Source: SZUA-318 sp964412015 (GTDB lineage Bacteria; Gemmatimonadota; Gemmatimonadetes; Longimicrobiales; Gaopeijiaceae). Taken from it: a stretch of DNA of 64,000 bases. The stretch lies in contig CAYPMO010000012.1 in the NCBI GenBank assembly GCA_964412015.1, forward strand, positions 1 through 64,000, read 5' to 3'. Position numbers and translations under genes: made by a program. Below are positions 41,256 through 50,558 of this stretch, in pieces (within the stretch, counting starts at the first letter, position 1; each line of letters opens with the position of its first letter). The notes beneath the pieces are model-generated. The model was not told where the DNA came from. It did not search any database and saw only the letters and a program-made list of their open reading frames with translations.

Positions 41256-42128
41256 GTGCTTTCCCGCGCCTCCCGGGCCGGCGGTCGGCCCTGTCCCCTC
41301 TGCGGAGCGACGGGCTCCGCAGAGTATCCGAACCCGTGGGGGGTCTCCCTGCGGCGATGCCCCCGGTGTCGCACGCGCTTCGTGGATCCGGCGCCCGACG
41401 AGGCCTTCCTCGCGGCGCGGTACGAGGCGGAGCATCGGTCCGGCAAGTGGCAATCCCTGTTCGACGTCGCTCCCCGGGAGGAGCGGGTGCGGAGGGCGCG
41501 ACTGCTCACCTCGCTGGCGCGTCCCGCGTCCCGGCCTCCCCTGGTCCTGGATGTCGGCTTCGGCGATGGCGGGTTCCTGGACGAGGCGGCGACCGAGGGG
41601 TGGAAGACGATCGGCCTGGAGGTCTCCCTGGGCGCGGCGAGGAGCGCTGGCCGGCGTCATGTCCGCGTCGTCGGTACGCTCTCGTGCCTCGCGGACGTGC
41701 CCTGGGTGGACGCGGTCACGTACTGGGACGTGCTCGAGCACGTCGCCGATCCCGCGGACATGCTGCGCGAGGGACTCGCCAGGCTCCGTTCGGGCGGGCT
41801 GGTCGCCCTGAGCATGCCGAACGCCCGCGGAACGGAAGCGTGGGTCCGTGGGGCGCACTGGCGGTACCACGACCTCTCGACCTACGGCCACCTCCTGCAC
41901 ACGGGTCCTGGTCCCCTCGCCGGGCTTCTGAGGAGGCTGGGCCTCCGGGTCGAGCACCGCGAGACGTCCGGCTCCGTGGATCTCAGGAACCTGGTCGAGG
42001 CGTGGGGTGAGGGGCGGGCCAAGCGCGGGGCCCAGTGGGCCCTGGACAAGGCCAGCGGCGCGCTGGCCAGGGTCGCCGAGCCGCTCGGGGCCGGGAACAC
42101 CCTGCTCCTCGTGGCCCGGAAACCGTGA
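41256..42128 (+). CDS. Zinc-ribbon class I SAM-dependent methyltransferase
   Basis: Probably methylates a sugar or lipid intermediate of the polysaccharide. The 290-residue product has an N-terminal zinc-ribbon-like CPLCG (about 13-17) and CPRC (about 35-38), then the Rossmann methyltransferase core: VLDVGFGDGGFL (motif I, about 96-107), GLEVSLGAA (acidic ribose-binding Glu), AVTYWDVLEHVADP (motif post I/II) and RSGGLVALSMPN. The layout matches Methyltransf_23 enzymes and resembles the gene at 50559. The start is GTG at 41256. Confidence 0.87.
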   Translation: MLSRASRAGGRPCPLCGATGSAEYPNPWGVSLRRCPRCRTRFVDPAPDEAFLAARYEAEHRSGKWQSLFDVAPREERVRRARLLTSLARPASRPPLVLDVGFGDGGFLDEAATEGWKTIGLEVSLGAARSAGRRHVRVVGTLSCLADVPWVDAVTYWDVLEHVADPADMLREGLARLRSGGLVALSMPNARGTEAWVRGAHWRYHDLSTYGHLLHTGPGPLAGLLRRLGLRVEHRETSGSVDLRNLVEAWGEGRAKRGAQWALDKASGALARVAEPLGAGNTLLLVARKP

Positions 42129-42136
42129 GCGGCGCG

Positions 42137-42166
42137 TTGACCCTCGCGACGCCGGCCCGGTACCTT
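42137..42166 (+). promoter_or_regulatory. Sigma70-type promoter upstream of the membrane protein gene
   Basis: TTGACC (42137-42142), an 18-base spacer and TACCTT (42161-42166) lie in the 130-base gap after the methyltransferase. The -10 hexamer is the same as in the rpsL promoter. It would drive the operon that starts at 42259 and runs to about 50554. Confidence 0.6.
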
Positions 42167-42258
42167 CGTATCCGCGGCCGTGACGTCCCGGGTACCCGTG
42201 CTCAGCACGGGTCGCGGCCCGCTGGATTCCTCAGCCAGGCCCCCCGTCCCGGAGACCG

Positions 42259-43656
42259 ATGAAGACCACACAGCGAGGCCTGCTCGGCGCGGCTCCGGGC
42301 ATCGCGGTGCTCGGTGCTCTGGCGGCCTCTCTCGGGGTGACGGACGCCGGCTCCCGGCTCGCGGTTTCCTTGCTGTCCGTGCTCGGGCTGCTGGCCACGC
42401 TCTGGCTGGCGCGCGTGCAACGCGACCCCGGGGCGAAGGCGTTCCTGCGGGACCTCATGCTCGTCGGGGCCGGCGGTCGCCTGCTCCTGTTCGCGCTGAT
42501 CCAGCAATCGGTGGGCCCCTACGTCTTCGCGCCGGACCAGTATCCGTTCGAGAGCCTCGGGCTCGCGCTCTCGCGGAACTGGGCGGGGCTCGGGCCCGTG
42601 CCCAGCCAGCTCGTCGGCTCGCTCCAGGTCGCCTACCCGACCTTGAACGCGCTCGCGTTCACGATCTTCGGCGACGCGAAGGGCCCGGTGCCGATGCTGA
42701 ACATCTTCCTGTCCACGTGGACCGCGATCCCGGCCTACCACCTCGCCCTGACACTGCTGCGGGGGAACGTGTCCGTCGCGCGGTGGGCCGCGGGGCTCAC
42801 GACGTTCTTCCCGTCGCTCATGCTCTGGTCCGTGCTGAACGTCCGTGAGGCGCCGGCGATCCTCGTGCTCGTGTCGGGCGTGCTGTTCTTCGTCCGCTTC
42901 CAGCGGGGGGGAAGCCTGTGGGACCTCGTCGGCGCCGCGCTGATGCTCCTGATCCTCACCCTCTTCCGGGAGTACCTCACGGTCCTGGTCGGCGTGGGCG
43001 CGAGCGCCGGGGTCCTGATGGGCAAGAGCCGCTCGCCCGGCCGGGCGCTCTTCGCGGGAAGCCTGGTCCTCATGGTGCTCGCGCTGGCCGCGGAGCGCCT
43101 GGACGTGGCGGGTGCGCTCATCGACGACAGCTCCCTCGAGACGCTCCAGTACCTCCGCCTGGACATGGCGCGCGGCGCGGGCTCGGCGTACGGGACGGGC
43201 GCGGACGTCTCGACGCTGGGAGGCGCGCTCGCGTTCCTGCCGGTCGGCCTCGCCTACTTCCTGCTGGCGCCGTTCCCGTGGTCGATCGGTTCCACGCTCC
43301 AGGCCATCACGCTCCCCGAGACCCTGATCTGGTACGCGGTGATTCCCTTCGCGCTCTGGGGCGCCTGGCTCGTGTTCCGCCACGACCTGCGCGCGTTCAC
43401 CGTGCCCCTCAGCACGATCATCCTCGTCACGTTCGCCTACGCCCTCGTGGAGGGAAACGTCGGGACCGCGTACCGGCACCGCGCGCAGATCCTGCCGCTT
43501 GTCTTCGTGTTCGCCGCGATCGGGATCCGGGATGCCTGGGCGGTCTATACCGCGAGGCGCAGGGAGCGGCGCGCCGCGGTGAAGCGGGCGATCGAGCGGC
43601 AGCGCGGTGGCTCCGGGGTGCGGCACGCAGGGCCGGTCCAGGGCCGTGGACCGTAG
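42259..43656 (+). CDS. Polytopic membrane protein, GT-C/polymerase-like
   Basis: Function is not certain. The 465-residue product has about 11-13 hydrophobic segments, with long periplasmic-type loops such as QSVGPYVFAPDQYPFESLGLALSRN after the third helix. It resembles GT-C glycosyltransferases of the dolichyl-phosphate-mannose type or EPS polymerases, but I do not see a clear DE catalytic motif. The C-terminus is Arg-rich and cytosolic. It begins the tightly packed run 42259-50554. Start ATG 42259 has GGAGACCG upstream. Confidence 0.7.
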   Translation: MKTTQRGLLGAAPGIAVLGALAASLGVTDAGSRLAVSLLSVLGLLATLWLARVQRDPGAKAFLRDLMLVGAGGRLLLFALIQQSVGPYVFAPDQYPFESLGLALSRNWAGLGPVPSQLVGSLQVAYPTLNALAFTIFGDAKGPVPMLNIFLSTWTAIPAYHLALTLLRGNVSVARWAAGLTTFFPSLMLWSVLNVREAPAILVLVSGVLFFVRFQRGGSLWDLVGAALMLLILTLFREYLTVLVGVGASAGVLMGKSRSPGRALFAGSLVLMVLALAAERLDVAGALIDDSSLETLQYLRLDMARGAGSAYGTGADVSTLGGALAFLPVGLAYFLLAPFPWSIGSTLQAITLPETLIWYAVIPFALWGAWLVFRHDLRAFTVPLSTIILVTFAYALVEGNVGTAYRHRAQILPLVFVFAAIGIRDAWAVYTARRRERRAAVKRAIERQRGGSGVRHAGPVQGRGP

Positions 43657-44767
43657 GGTCGTCCTGACCTTGGTCGAGTCCCTCCGGCTCGGAGGGGCCG
43701 AGCGGCTCGTCGCGACCACCGTGCGGCGGCTCGACCGGGAGCGGTTCCTGCCGATCGTGGCGTACCTGCACGGCCCGGCCGACCTGGCGGAGGGTATCCG
43801 CGACGGAGGCGTCGCCGTCCACGAGATCGGATTCCGGGGGCCGCGCGACCTCCCGCGCGCGGTGCGACGGGTCCGGGCGCTGGTGCGCCGAGAGCGCGTG
43901 GACATCGTCCACACGCACCTGTACTTCGCGAACGTCGTGGGGCGTCTGGCGGCCGCGGGGCTCGCCCGCGTCGTCGGCACGCTCCACAACCCCGACTACA
44001 CGTACGAGGCGCGATCCACGCCGCGGTTCTTCGTGCGGAAGGAGCTGGACCGGGCCACGATGGCCCTGGCGCGCCCCCGTCTGCTCGCCGTGAGCGAGGA
44101 GGTGCGCCGCGACTACGAGAAGCACTTCGGGGACCGTGGCGTCCGCGTCCTCCACAACTACGTGGACGTGGCGGCCCTGCGGGCGGAGCTGGCCGGCGTC
44201 GACCGCGACGCGGAGCGGCGCGCGTGGGGCCTCGCGCGCTCGGACGTCGTGTTCCTCCACGTCGGACGGTTCCACCGCCAGAAGGCGCACGACGTCCTGC
44301 TGCGCGCGTTCGCGGAGGCGCTCCGGGACGCGCCCCCGCTGCGCTTGCTGCTCGCGGGCTCGGGCGCCCTCGAGCCGGAGATGCGCGCCCTGGCCGGAGA
44401 CCTCGACCTGGGGGACCGCGTGCTCTTCCTCGGAAGCGTCGCCCGGATGGCCCCTCTGTACGCCGCGGCGGACGCGTTCGTGTTCCCCTCGCGCTACGAG
44501 GCGTTCGGCATCGCGTTGCTGGAGGCGATGGTGGCGGGCCTCCCCGCCGCGGTCACCCGGGCCGGCGGGATCCCCGAGGTCGCGACCCAGGAGACCGCGC
44601 TCTTCGTGGATCCCGAGCGCGTGAGCCCGCTCGCGCTCGCGATCGTCCGGCTGGCTCGGGACGCCGGCCTCCGCGCCCGCCTGGGGGCCGGGGCGGCGCG
44701 CGTCGCCGAGCGGTTCGATGCGCCGGCGTGGGTGAGCCGGCTCGAGGCGATCTATGAAGAGGCCTGA
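43646..44767 (+). CDS. Glycosyltransferase, GT4 family
   Basis: A 373-residue GT-B enzyme. The start is probably GTG 43646, overlapping the previous stop, giving VVLTLVESLRLGGAERLVATTVRRL, the loop that binds the acceptor or membrane. Further motifs are VHTHLYFANVVGRLAAAGLA, VGRFHRQKAHDVLLRAFAEAL and the E(x7)E region FPSRYEAFGIALLEAMVAGLPAAVTRAGGIPEV. It overlaps the downstream membrane protein gene by 14 bases. Confidence 0.91.
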   Translation: MDRRVVLTLVESLRLGGAERLVATTVRRLDRERFLPIVAYLHGPADLAEGIRDGGVAVHEIGFRGPRDLPRAVRRVRALVRRERVDIVHTHLYFANVVGRLAAAGLARVVGTLHNPDYTYEARSTPRFFVRKELDRATMALARPRLLAVSEEVRRDYEKHFGDRGVRVLHNYVDVAALRAELAGVDRDAERRAWGLARSDVVFLHVGRFHRQKAHDVLLRAFAEALRDAPPLRLLLAGSGALEPEMRALAGDLDLGDRVLFLGSVARMAPLYAAADAFVFPSRYEAFGIALLEAMVAGLPAAVTRAGGIPEVATQETALFVDPERVSPLALAIVRLARDAGLRARLGAGAARVAERFDAPAWVSRLEAIYEEA

Positions 44768-46070
44768 GGGCGTCCTCCTCGCCGTCCTGGTGGCGGCGCT
44801 CGCGCTCCGGCTCGGGGCGGCGCTCGCCTGGGATCGTCCTCTGACGGGGGACGAGCTCGACTACGACCGGCTCGGCGTCTCCATCGCGGCGGGCGACGGG
44901 CTGGTGGACGGGCGGGGCCGCCCCTCGGCGTTCCGGCCTCCCGCCTATCCGGCGCTGGTGGGAGCGGTTTACGCGCTCGCGGGCCCGCGCCCCGTGCTCG
45001 TGCGCGTGCTCCAGGCACTCGTGGGCACGGCGACGGTCCTGCTCGTCTTCGTCCTGGGACGAGCGGCGGCGGGACGGGGCGCGGGCCTGGTCGCCGCGGG
45101 GATCGTCGCCGTGGACTTCGCCCAGGTGGCCGCCACGGCGAGGCTTCTCAGCGAGACCACGTTCACGGCGGTGCTCGTAGGTCTCGTGCTCGCGTCCGTG
45201 CGCGCGGTGGACGCGCTGCGCTCCGGGCGCGAGGCGTGGAGGCCCGCGGCGCTCGCCGGGGCGCTCGGGGGGCTGGGTGCGCTCCTGCGGGGCATCCTGC
45301 TGCCGTACCCGATCCTGCTCGCCGCGGGGATCGCCTGGGCGGAGCGCCGCCGTCCGGCGGCGGCCTGGCGCGCGATCGCGGCCGTGGCGCTCGGGTGGGT
45401 CCTCGTGCTGGCGCCCTGGACGCTCCGCAACGCGCGCGCGCTCGACGCGTTCGTGCCGGTCACGACGCAGGTGGGGATCACGTTCTACTCCTCGCAGAAC
45501 CCACCCGAGGGTCGGATCTTCGGCGTCCTGTCCCGCGACGCGACGACGGCGTCGGTAGCCGGCCTGCCCGAGACGGAGCGCAGCCGGGTCCTCCTGCGCG
45601 CGGGGCTCGACAGCCTGCGCGCCGACCCGCTCGGCTCGGCGCGCCTGGAGGCGCTGAAGCTCCTCTTCTTCGTCGTGCCGTTCGACTGGGAGGTGCTCCC
45701 GTGGTACGGGGCCCTGAACCCCACGTACGCCTTCGTCGCGATCTGGTGCCTCGTCGCCCTCGTGATCGTCGTGCGCCGCGGGCGGGCCCGGGAAGCGCTC
45801 GCGCGGTGGCCGCTGTGGCTTCCGATCGCGTTCTTCCTCGCGATGGCCCTGGTGTTCTACGGGAGCCCGCGGCTCAGGCTGCCCGTGGAGCCGCTCGCGG
45901 CCGTCGCGGCGGCGTGGGGCCTGACCCGTGTGGCCGCGAGCGGCGGGCGCGGGCGGGCGGTCGCGCTCGCCCTCGCGACGTTCGTGCCCCTCCTCGGCGT
46001 GTTCGCGTTCGGCGAGCAGGCGAAGGCGCTCGTGCGCGCGCTCGCCCGGGCCGTGGGCCTCTGGAGCTGA
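44754..46070 (+). CDS. GT-C family (GT39/GT83-like) membrane glycosyltransferase
   Basis: The 438-residue polytopic protein has the GT39/83 signature after the first helix: DRPLTGDELDYDRLG (about residues 25-39), where the acidic pair is the catalytic site in ArnT and PMT enzymes, followed by SAFRPPAYPALVGAVYAL. Such enzymes use polyprenyl-phosphate sugars in the periplasm. About ten further hydrophobic segments follow. Its ATG lies inside the upstream gene. Confidence 0.82.
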   Translation: MKRPEGVLLAVLVAALALRLGAALAWDRPLTGDELDYDRLGVSIAAGDGLVDGRGRPSAFRPPAYPALVGAVYALAGPRPVLVRVLQALVGTATVLLVFVLGRAAAGRGAGLVAAGIVAVDFAQVAATARLLSETTFTAVLVGLVLASVRAVDALRSGREAWRPAALAGALGGLGALLRGILLPYPILLAAGIAWAERRRPAAAWRAIAAVALGWVLVLAPWTLRNARALDAFVPVTTQVGITFYSSQNPPEGRIFGVLSRDATTASVAGLPETERSRVLLRAGLDSLRADPLGSARLEALKLLFFVVPFDWEVLPWYGALNPTYAFVAIWCLVALVIVVRRGRAREALARWPLWLPIAFFLAMALVFYGSPRLRLPVEPLAAVAAAWGLTRVAASGGRGRAVALALATFVPLLGVFAFGEQAKALVRALARAVGLWS

Positions 46071-46073
46071 GCC

Positions 46074-47258
46074 GTGCGCGTCCTCTATCTCTCCTACGAC
46101 GGCGCGCTCGATCCCCTCGGGCGCTCGCAGGTGGTCCCCTACCTGGAGGGGCTCGCGGGGGAGGGGATCCGCCACGACCTGCTCACGTTCGAGAAGCCCG
46201 CGCGCGCCGCGGTCGCGGCGGACGTGGCGGGAATGCGCGCGCGCCTCGCCGCCCGCGGGATCGGCTGGCACCCGTTGCCCTACACGAAGCGCCCTCCCGT
46301 GCTCGCCACGGCCTGGGACCTCGCGCGCGGCGTCCGGCTCGCGACCCGCCTGGCGCGCGAGGCGCGCTACGACCTGCTGCACGCGCGCTCGTATCCGGCG
46401 GCGGTGGTCGCGCGCGCGGTGGGCGGCCGGCTCGGCATCCCATGGGTGTTCGACATCCGGGGCCTGTATCCCGAGGAGCGGGTGGACGGCGGCCTGTGGA
46501 AGGCCGGGAGCGTCGTCCACCGCGTGACCAAACGCGTCGAGGCCGACCTCTATCGCGACTGCGCGGCCCTCGTGACGCTCACCGAGGCGAGCCTGCCCTG
46601 GATCTCGGGGCTGCTCGCCGACGTGGGGGGGCGGGCGCGGACGACCGTCATCCCGACGTGCGTGGACCTCGACCTGTTCGCGCCCGCCTCCGCTCCGGAG
46701 GGCCCGTTCCGGCTCGCGTATTTCGGCTCGGTGGGCACGTGGTACCTGCTGGACACCATGATGGCCTTCGGCGCCGCCGTGATGGACCTGGAGTCGGGCG
46801 CCCGGCTGAAGTTCGTGGTGAACTCCGACCCCGGGCTCGTACGGGCGCGCGCCGAGGCGAGCGGCATCGCCGCGGAGCGCCTGGAGGTCGCCTCGGTCCG
46901 GCACGAGGACGTGCCCTCGGCGCTCGCGGACGCGCACGCGACGTTCTTCTTCATCCACCGCGGTCCGTCCGCCGTGGGGTTCCACCAGACCAAGCTGGGC
47001 GAGTCGCTCGCGCTCGGCCTGCCCGTGGCGGCCAACCGCGGTGTGGGAGACACCGCGCGGATCCTGGAGGGCGAGGGCGTGGGCGTCGTCGTGGAGGGAA
47101 CCGACCCGGCGGCCCTGGCGGAGGGAGCCCGGCGGCTCGTCGCGCTCGCCGGAGAGCCGGGGATCCGCGCCCGCTGCCGCGCCGTGGCGGAGAAGCGCTA
47201 CCGTCTCACCGACGGGGTGCGGCGCTACGCCGCGCTCTACCGGGAGGTCGCCTCGTGA
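46074..47258 (+). CDS. Glycosyltransferase, GT4-like
   Basis: A 394-residue GT-B protein starting at GTG 46074, three bases after the previous stop. The N-terminus MRVLYLSYDGALDPLGRSQVVPYLEGLA and HARSYPAAVVA and WVFDIRGLYPEERVDGG mark the acceptor domain, and LAYFGSVGTWYLLDTMM the donor domain. The usual E(x7)E region is altered to KLGESLALGLPVAANRGVGD, where the second Glu is kept. It is coupled to the next gene by a four-base overlap. Confidence 0.87.
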   Translation: MRVLYLSYDGALDPLGRSQVVPYLEGLAGEGIRHDLLTFEKPARAAVAADVAGMRARLAARGIGWHPLPYTKRPPVLATAWDLARGVRLATRLAREARYDLLHARSYPAAVVARAVGGRLGIPWVFDIRGLYPEERVDGGLWKAGSVVHRVTKRVEADLYRDCAALVTLTEASLPWISGLLADVGGRARTTVIPTCVDLDLFAPASAPEGPFRLAYFGSVGTWYLLDTMMAFGAAVMDLESGARLKFVVNSDPGLVRARAEASGIAAERLEVASVRHEDVPSALADAHATFFFIHRGPSAVGFHQTKLGESLALGLPVAANRGVGDTARILEGEGVGVVVEGTDPAALAEGARRLVALAGEPGIRARCRAVAEKRYRLTDGVRRYAALYREVAS

Positions 47259-48337
47259 ACCTCGTGGTCCTCTGTCCCTATCCGGCCGGGAAGGCGCCGA
47301 GCCAGCGCCTCAAGTACGAGCAGTACTTCGAGAGCTGGAGCGCGGCGGGCTGGAGCGTGGACGTGCGTCCCTTCTGGGACGAGGCGGCTTGGGAGGCGCT
47401 CTACCGACCGGGCCTCTCGCTCCGCAAGATCGCGGGTTTCCTGCGGGGACTCCTGCGCCGGCGCGCCGACCGGCGCGCCGCGTCGCGCGCGGACCTGGTC
47501 TATCTGCACCTCGAGGCCGTGCCCCTCGGGCCGCCCTGGATCGAGCGGAGCCTGGCGCGCGCGGGAATCCCGATCGTCTACGACATCGACGACCTCATCC
47601 ATCTGCCCCACTCCTCGGGCGCCAACCCGTTCATGCGCCGGCTCCGGCCGACGGGGAAGGTGTCCGAGCTCGTGCGCCTCGCCCGGGTGGTCGTGGTGTG
47701 CACGGAGTACCTCGCGGAGTACGCGAGGCGATGGAACCCTCGCGTGCACAACATCTCGTCCACGATCGACACCGACGCGTACGTGCCGCGCGAGACCGGG
47801 TCCGCCACGCAGGGCGTCGTCGTCGGGTGGAGCGGCAGCCACAGCACCTCGCCCTATCTGCACCTCCTCGACGATGTGCTCCGCGAGTTGCACGCCTCCG
47901 ACGGGATCCGCCTGACGGTGATCGGGGACCCCGGGTTCTCGCTTTCCGGCGTGCCCGTGGACGCGCGGGCGTGGGCGCTCGAGCGGGAGGTGGCCGACCT
48001 GGCCGAGATCGACATCGGCGTGTACCCGCTTCCCGACGCCGAGTGGGTCCTCGGGAAGAGCGGCCTGAAGGCGCTCCAGTACATGGGCATGGGGATCCCG
48101 ACCGTCGCAGAGCGCATCGGGACGAACCCGACGATCATCCGCGACGGCGAGAACGGCCTGCTGGCGTCCACGCCCGAGGAATGGCGGGACGCGATCCGTT
48201 TGCTCGTGCGGGATCCCGCGCTCCGGCATCGCCTGGGCCAGGCGGGGCGCCGCACGGTCGAGGAGCGCTACTCGGTGAACGCGAACGCGCCCCGCTACCT
48301 CGAGGTCCTCCGGGAGGCGATGCGTGCGAGGGGCTGA
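47255..48337 (+). CDS. Glycosyltransferase, GT4-like
   Basis: A 360-residue GT-B protein starting at GTG 47255. Motifs include LCPYPAGKAPSQRLKYEQYFESW (N-terminal loop), VYDIDDLIHLPHSS, VGWSGSHSTSPYLHLLDDVL (donor domain start) and KSGLKALQYMGMGIPTVAERIGTNP, the family counterpart of the E(x7)E region, in which the canonical glutamates are replaced. This group is common in exopolysaccharide loci. It overlaps the next membrane protein gene by 14 bases. Confidence 0.87.
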   Translation: MNLVVLCPYPAGKAPSQRLKYEQYFESWSAAGWSVDVRPFWDEAAWEALYRPGLSLRKIAGFLRGLLRRRADRRAASRADLVYLHLEAVPLGPPWIERSLARAGIPIVYDIDDLIHLPHSSGANPFMRRLRPTGKVSELVRLARVVVVCTEYLAEYARRWNPRVHNISSTIDTDAYVPRETGSATQGVVVGWSGSHSTSPYLHLLDDVLRELHASDGIRLTVIGDPGFSLSGVPVDARAWALEREVADLAEIDIGVYPLPDAEWVLGKSGLKALQYMGMGIPTVAERIGTNPTIIRDGENGLLASTPEEWRDAIRLLVRDPALRHRLGQAGRRTVEERYSVNANAPRYLEVLREAMRARG

Positions 48338-49838
48338 CCGGCCCGGCCCGGTCCACCTGGCCGCCTGGGGAGTCCTGATCGCCTGCCTGGCGGCGCAGGC
48401 CTGGTGGCTCGCCCCGCACGCGACGCGGCCGCTCACCTGGGACGAGGTGGACTACGTGGTGGCCGCGCGCCGCGGCGTGCTCGCCAATCTCGTGGATGAG
48501 GGGACGTGGTCGCCGCTCGGCTTCGTGCGGTTCGTGGCGGCGAAGGGGCGGGGCCGGTCCGGAGACGACGTCGCGACGGCCCACGGCTACGACGAGGGCC
48601 GGGACCTCTTCCGCCTGCGGCACATGCACCCCCCGCTGTGGATCGCGCCGCTCGCGCCCGCGCTCGCGGCGGTCCCGCCCGAGCCGGCGGCCCGGTGGGC
48701 CCAGCTCGGCTGGGTGGCGGCCCTCGGCCTGGCGTTCCTCCTGGCCGCCCGTGCCGTCGCGCCCGGACGGCCGCTGCTCGTCGCGGCGGCGCTGGCCGTC
48801 GTGCTCCTCGATCCGCTGCTCCGGTTCAGCCTCCTTGAGATGCACGCGCACGTCGCGTTCGCCGCGGCCTTCCTGCTGCCGCTCGCGGCCGTGGCCTCGC
48901 GCGCGCCGGCGCCGCTCGTCGGGGCCGCCCTGGGCGTGCTGTTCTCCGTCGCCACGCTCGGGCCCGCCTGGTCGGCGCTCTGGCTCGTGCTGCTCCTTCC
49001 CTCGGCCGAGCTGCGCTCCGCGCTCCGGGACCGGGTGGGGTGGCTCCGGGCCGGAGGCGCCGCCCTGGCTGCCGTGGCGATCCTCTGGCCCGGGGGGCTC
49101 CTCCGGCTCGGCCTCGTGCAGGAGCACGCGTTCCGGGCTTACAACCTCCTGTTCCTCGAGGGCGCGGAGTGGTCGTCGGCGGGAGGAGTCGTGCTGGACC
49201 TCCTCGGGCGTCACCCCGGTCTCGCCGCGCTGGCCCTCCTCGCGGTCGCCGGGTACGCGCTCGGCCTCCGGAGGAGGGACCCGGCACTCGTCGCGCTCGG
49301 AGCGGGCGCCGTCGCCTTCGCGGCGCTCTCCCTCCCGTTCCTGATCATCCCGCGCTACGCGCTCGGCGGAGTGGCCCTCGGGGTGCTCGTCGTGCTCGCC
49401 TTCGCCCGGGACGCTCGTCCCGCCGTCGCCGCCTGGGTGCCTCGCGGGGCGCTGGTCCTGGTCGCGGTGCTCGCCTGGGCCGGGCGGGGCTTCCCGGCGC
49501 CGAGCGCCGCCGACGCCGAGGAATCCCGACAGGAGCATGCGTTCGTCGCGGACCGCGCGGCCGCCGGCGAGGCCGTGGCGGCCGAGGCGGGACACATCTA
49601 CGCGTTCTACGCGGGCGAGGCGGCGCGGGGCATCGAGCCGGTCCGGGTGGACTACGACGGGGCGCGCCTGATCCGGAGGGTCGGCACGCACTGGGAGACG
49701 TTCGCGCCCGACGGCGTGGATCGCGTGATCCTGCTGCGCCGCGGCGGCGCGGAGCCGCCGGTGTTCGACTCGCTGGGGGCGCGCTGCGTGCGGGTGGACC
49801 GGCCCGTCGCGGTGCACTTCACGTGCGGGGGCGCGTGA
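48324..49838 (+). CDS. GT-C-like polytopic membrane protein
   Basis: The 504-residue protein has a first helix (about 12-32) followed by RPLTWDEVDYVVAARRG, resembling the catalytic DE motif of GT39/83 enzymes, then about ten further helices and a soluble C-terminal part (about 390-504) with GEAVAAEAGHIYAFYAGEAARGIEPVRVDYDG. It is probably a periplasmic-side glycosyltransferase acting on a polyprenyl-linked donor. The start is GTG 48324 inside the preceding gene. Confidence 0.75.
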   Translation: MRGADRPGPVHLAAWGVLIACLAAQAWWLAPHATRPLTWDEVDYVVAARRGVLANLVDEGTWSPLGFVRFVAAKGRGRSGDDVATAHGYDEGRDLFRLRHMHPPLWIAPLAPALAAVPPEPAARWAQLGWVAALGLAFLLAARAVAPGRPLLVAAALAVVLLDPLLRFSLLEMHAHVAFAAAFLLPLAAVASRAPAPLVGAALGVLFSVATLGPAWSALWLVLLLPSAELRSALRDRVGWLRAGGAALAAVAILWPGGLLRLGLVQEHAFRAYNLLFLEGAEWSSAGGVVLDLLGRHPGLAALALLAVAGYALGLRRRDPALVALGAGAVAFAALSLPFLIIPRYALGGVALGVLVVLAFARDARPAVAAWVPRGALVLVAVLAWAGRGFPAPSAADAEESRQEHAFVADRAAAGEAVAAEAGHIYAFYAGEAARGIEPVRVDYDGARLIRRVGTHWETFAPDGVDRVILLRRGGAEPPVFDSLGARCVRVDRPVAVHFTCGGA

Positions 49839-50554
49839 GCGCGGGCGCGGTTCCCGGTGCGGTCCCCGGCGTGATCGCCAGCGCCCTCCCCGGTGCGATC
49901 ATCGGCGCGTCGCTCGCGCTTCTCGGGTGCGTTGTGGGGGTGCGGGCCCTCCTGGATGGGCTCCGCGACCGGCGCGCGCTCGGCGCGTTCCTCGAGGGTG
50001 CGGTCCCGGGCGGTCGCATCCGCACCCGCGAGGAGCTCGTGGCGCTCCGCTCCGCCGTCCGCGCGCGCGTCCGGTTCGATACCGACCGGCTGGACGAGCG
50101 CCGGCCGCCGCTTCGGCACCCGGCCCGGCGCATCCTGGAGGAAGGCCGGGGCTTCTGCGGGGAGAACGCGCGCGTCTCGGTGCTCCTGCTCCTGAGGGGC
50201 GGCGTCCGGGCGCACCGTCTCTACCTCTTCGGGCCGCGCTGGGGGCACGTGGTCGTCGCGCACGTGTGGGAGGGAGCATGGCGCGTGTTCGACGCGCACG
50301 ACGATCCGCGCACCTGCCCGCCGGACGACGCGCTGGGCCGCATCGCGGTGGACGACCTCGCGTCGTTCCCGAACACGGTGGTGGACAACCCCTGGCGTGG
50401 GGCCTCGTGGGCGAAGGCGGCCCGACGGGTTCCGGCCGTGGCGCGCGCGCACCCTCCGGCCTGGGTGGCGCGGATCTCCGAGAGCCCCGATCTGGTCCGG
50501 GCGCTCGCCTGGGCGCTCGTGGCCGCGGCGGGGATCGCGCTCGCGCTCGGCTGA
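49835..50554 (+). CDS. Membrane-anchored transglutaminase-like protein
   Basis: The 239-residue product has an N-terminal membrane helix (about 13-38), a soluble domain, and a C-terminal hydrophobic helix (about 220-239). The soluble domain contains a plausible transglutaminase-like triad: Cys108 in GRGFCGEN, His143 in VVVAHVWEG (or His138), and Asp153 in WRVFDAHDD, with the familiar H-x-W-x-E spacing but a shortened H-to-D loop. Transglutaminase-like domains act as proteases, peptide-modifying enzymes or binding modules. In a polysaccharide locus it may process a partner protein; no substrate is evident. The GTG start overlaps the upstream stop. Confidence 0.72.
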   Translation: MSAGAVPGAVPGVIASALPGAIIGASLALLGCVVGVRALLDGLRDRRALGAFLEGAVPGGRIRTREELVALRSAVRARVRFDTDRLDERRPPLRHPARRILEEGRGFCGENARVSVLLLLRGGVRAHRLYLFGPRWGHVVVAHVWEGAWRVFDAHDDPRTCPPDDALGRIAVDDLASFPNTVVDNPWRGASWAKAARRVPAVARAHPPAWVARISESPDLVRALAWALVAAAGIALALG

Positions 50555-50558
50555 CGGT

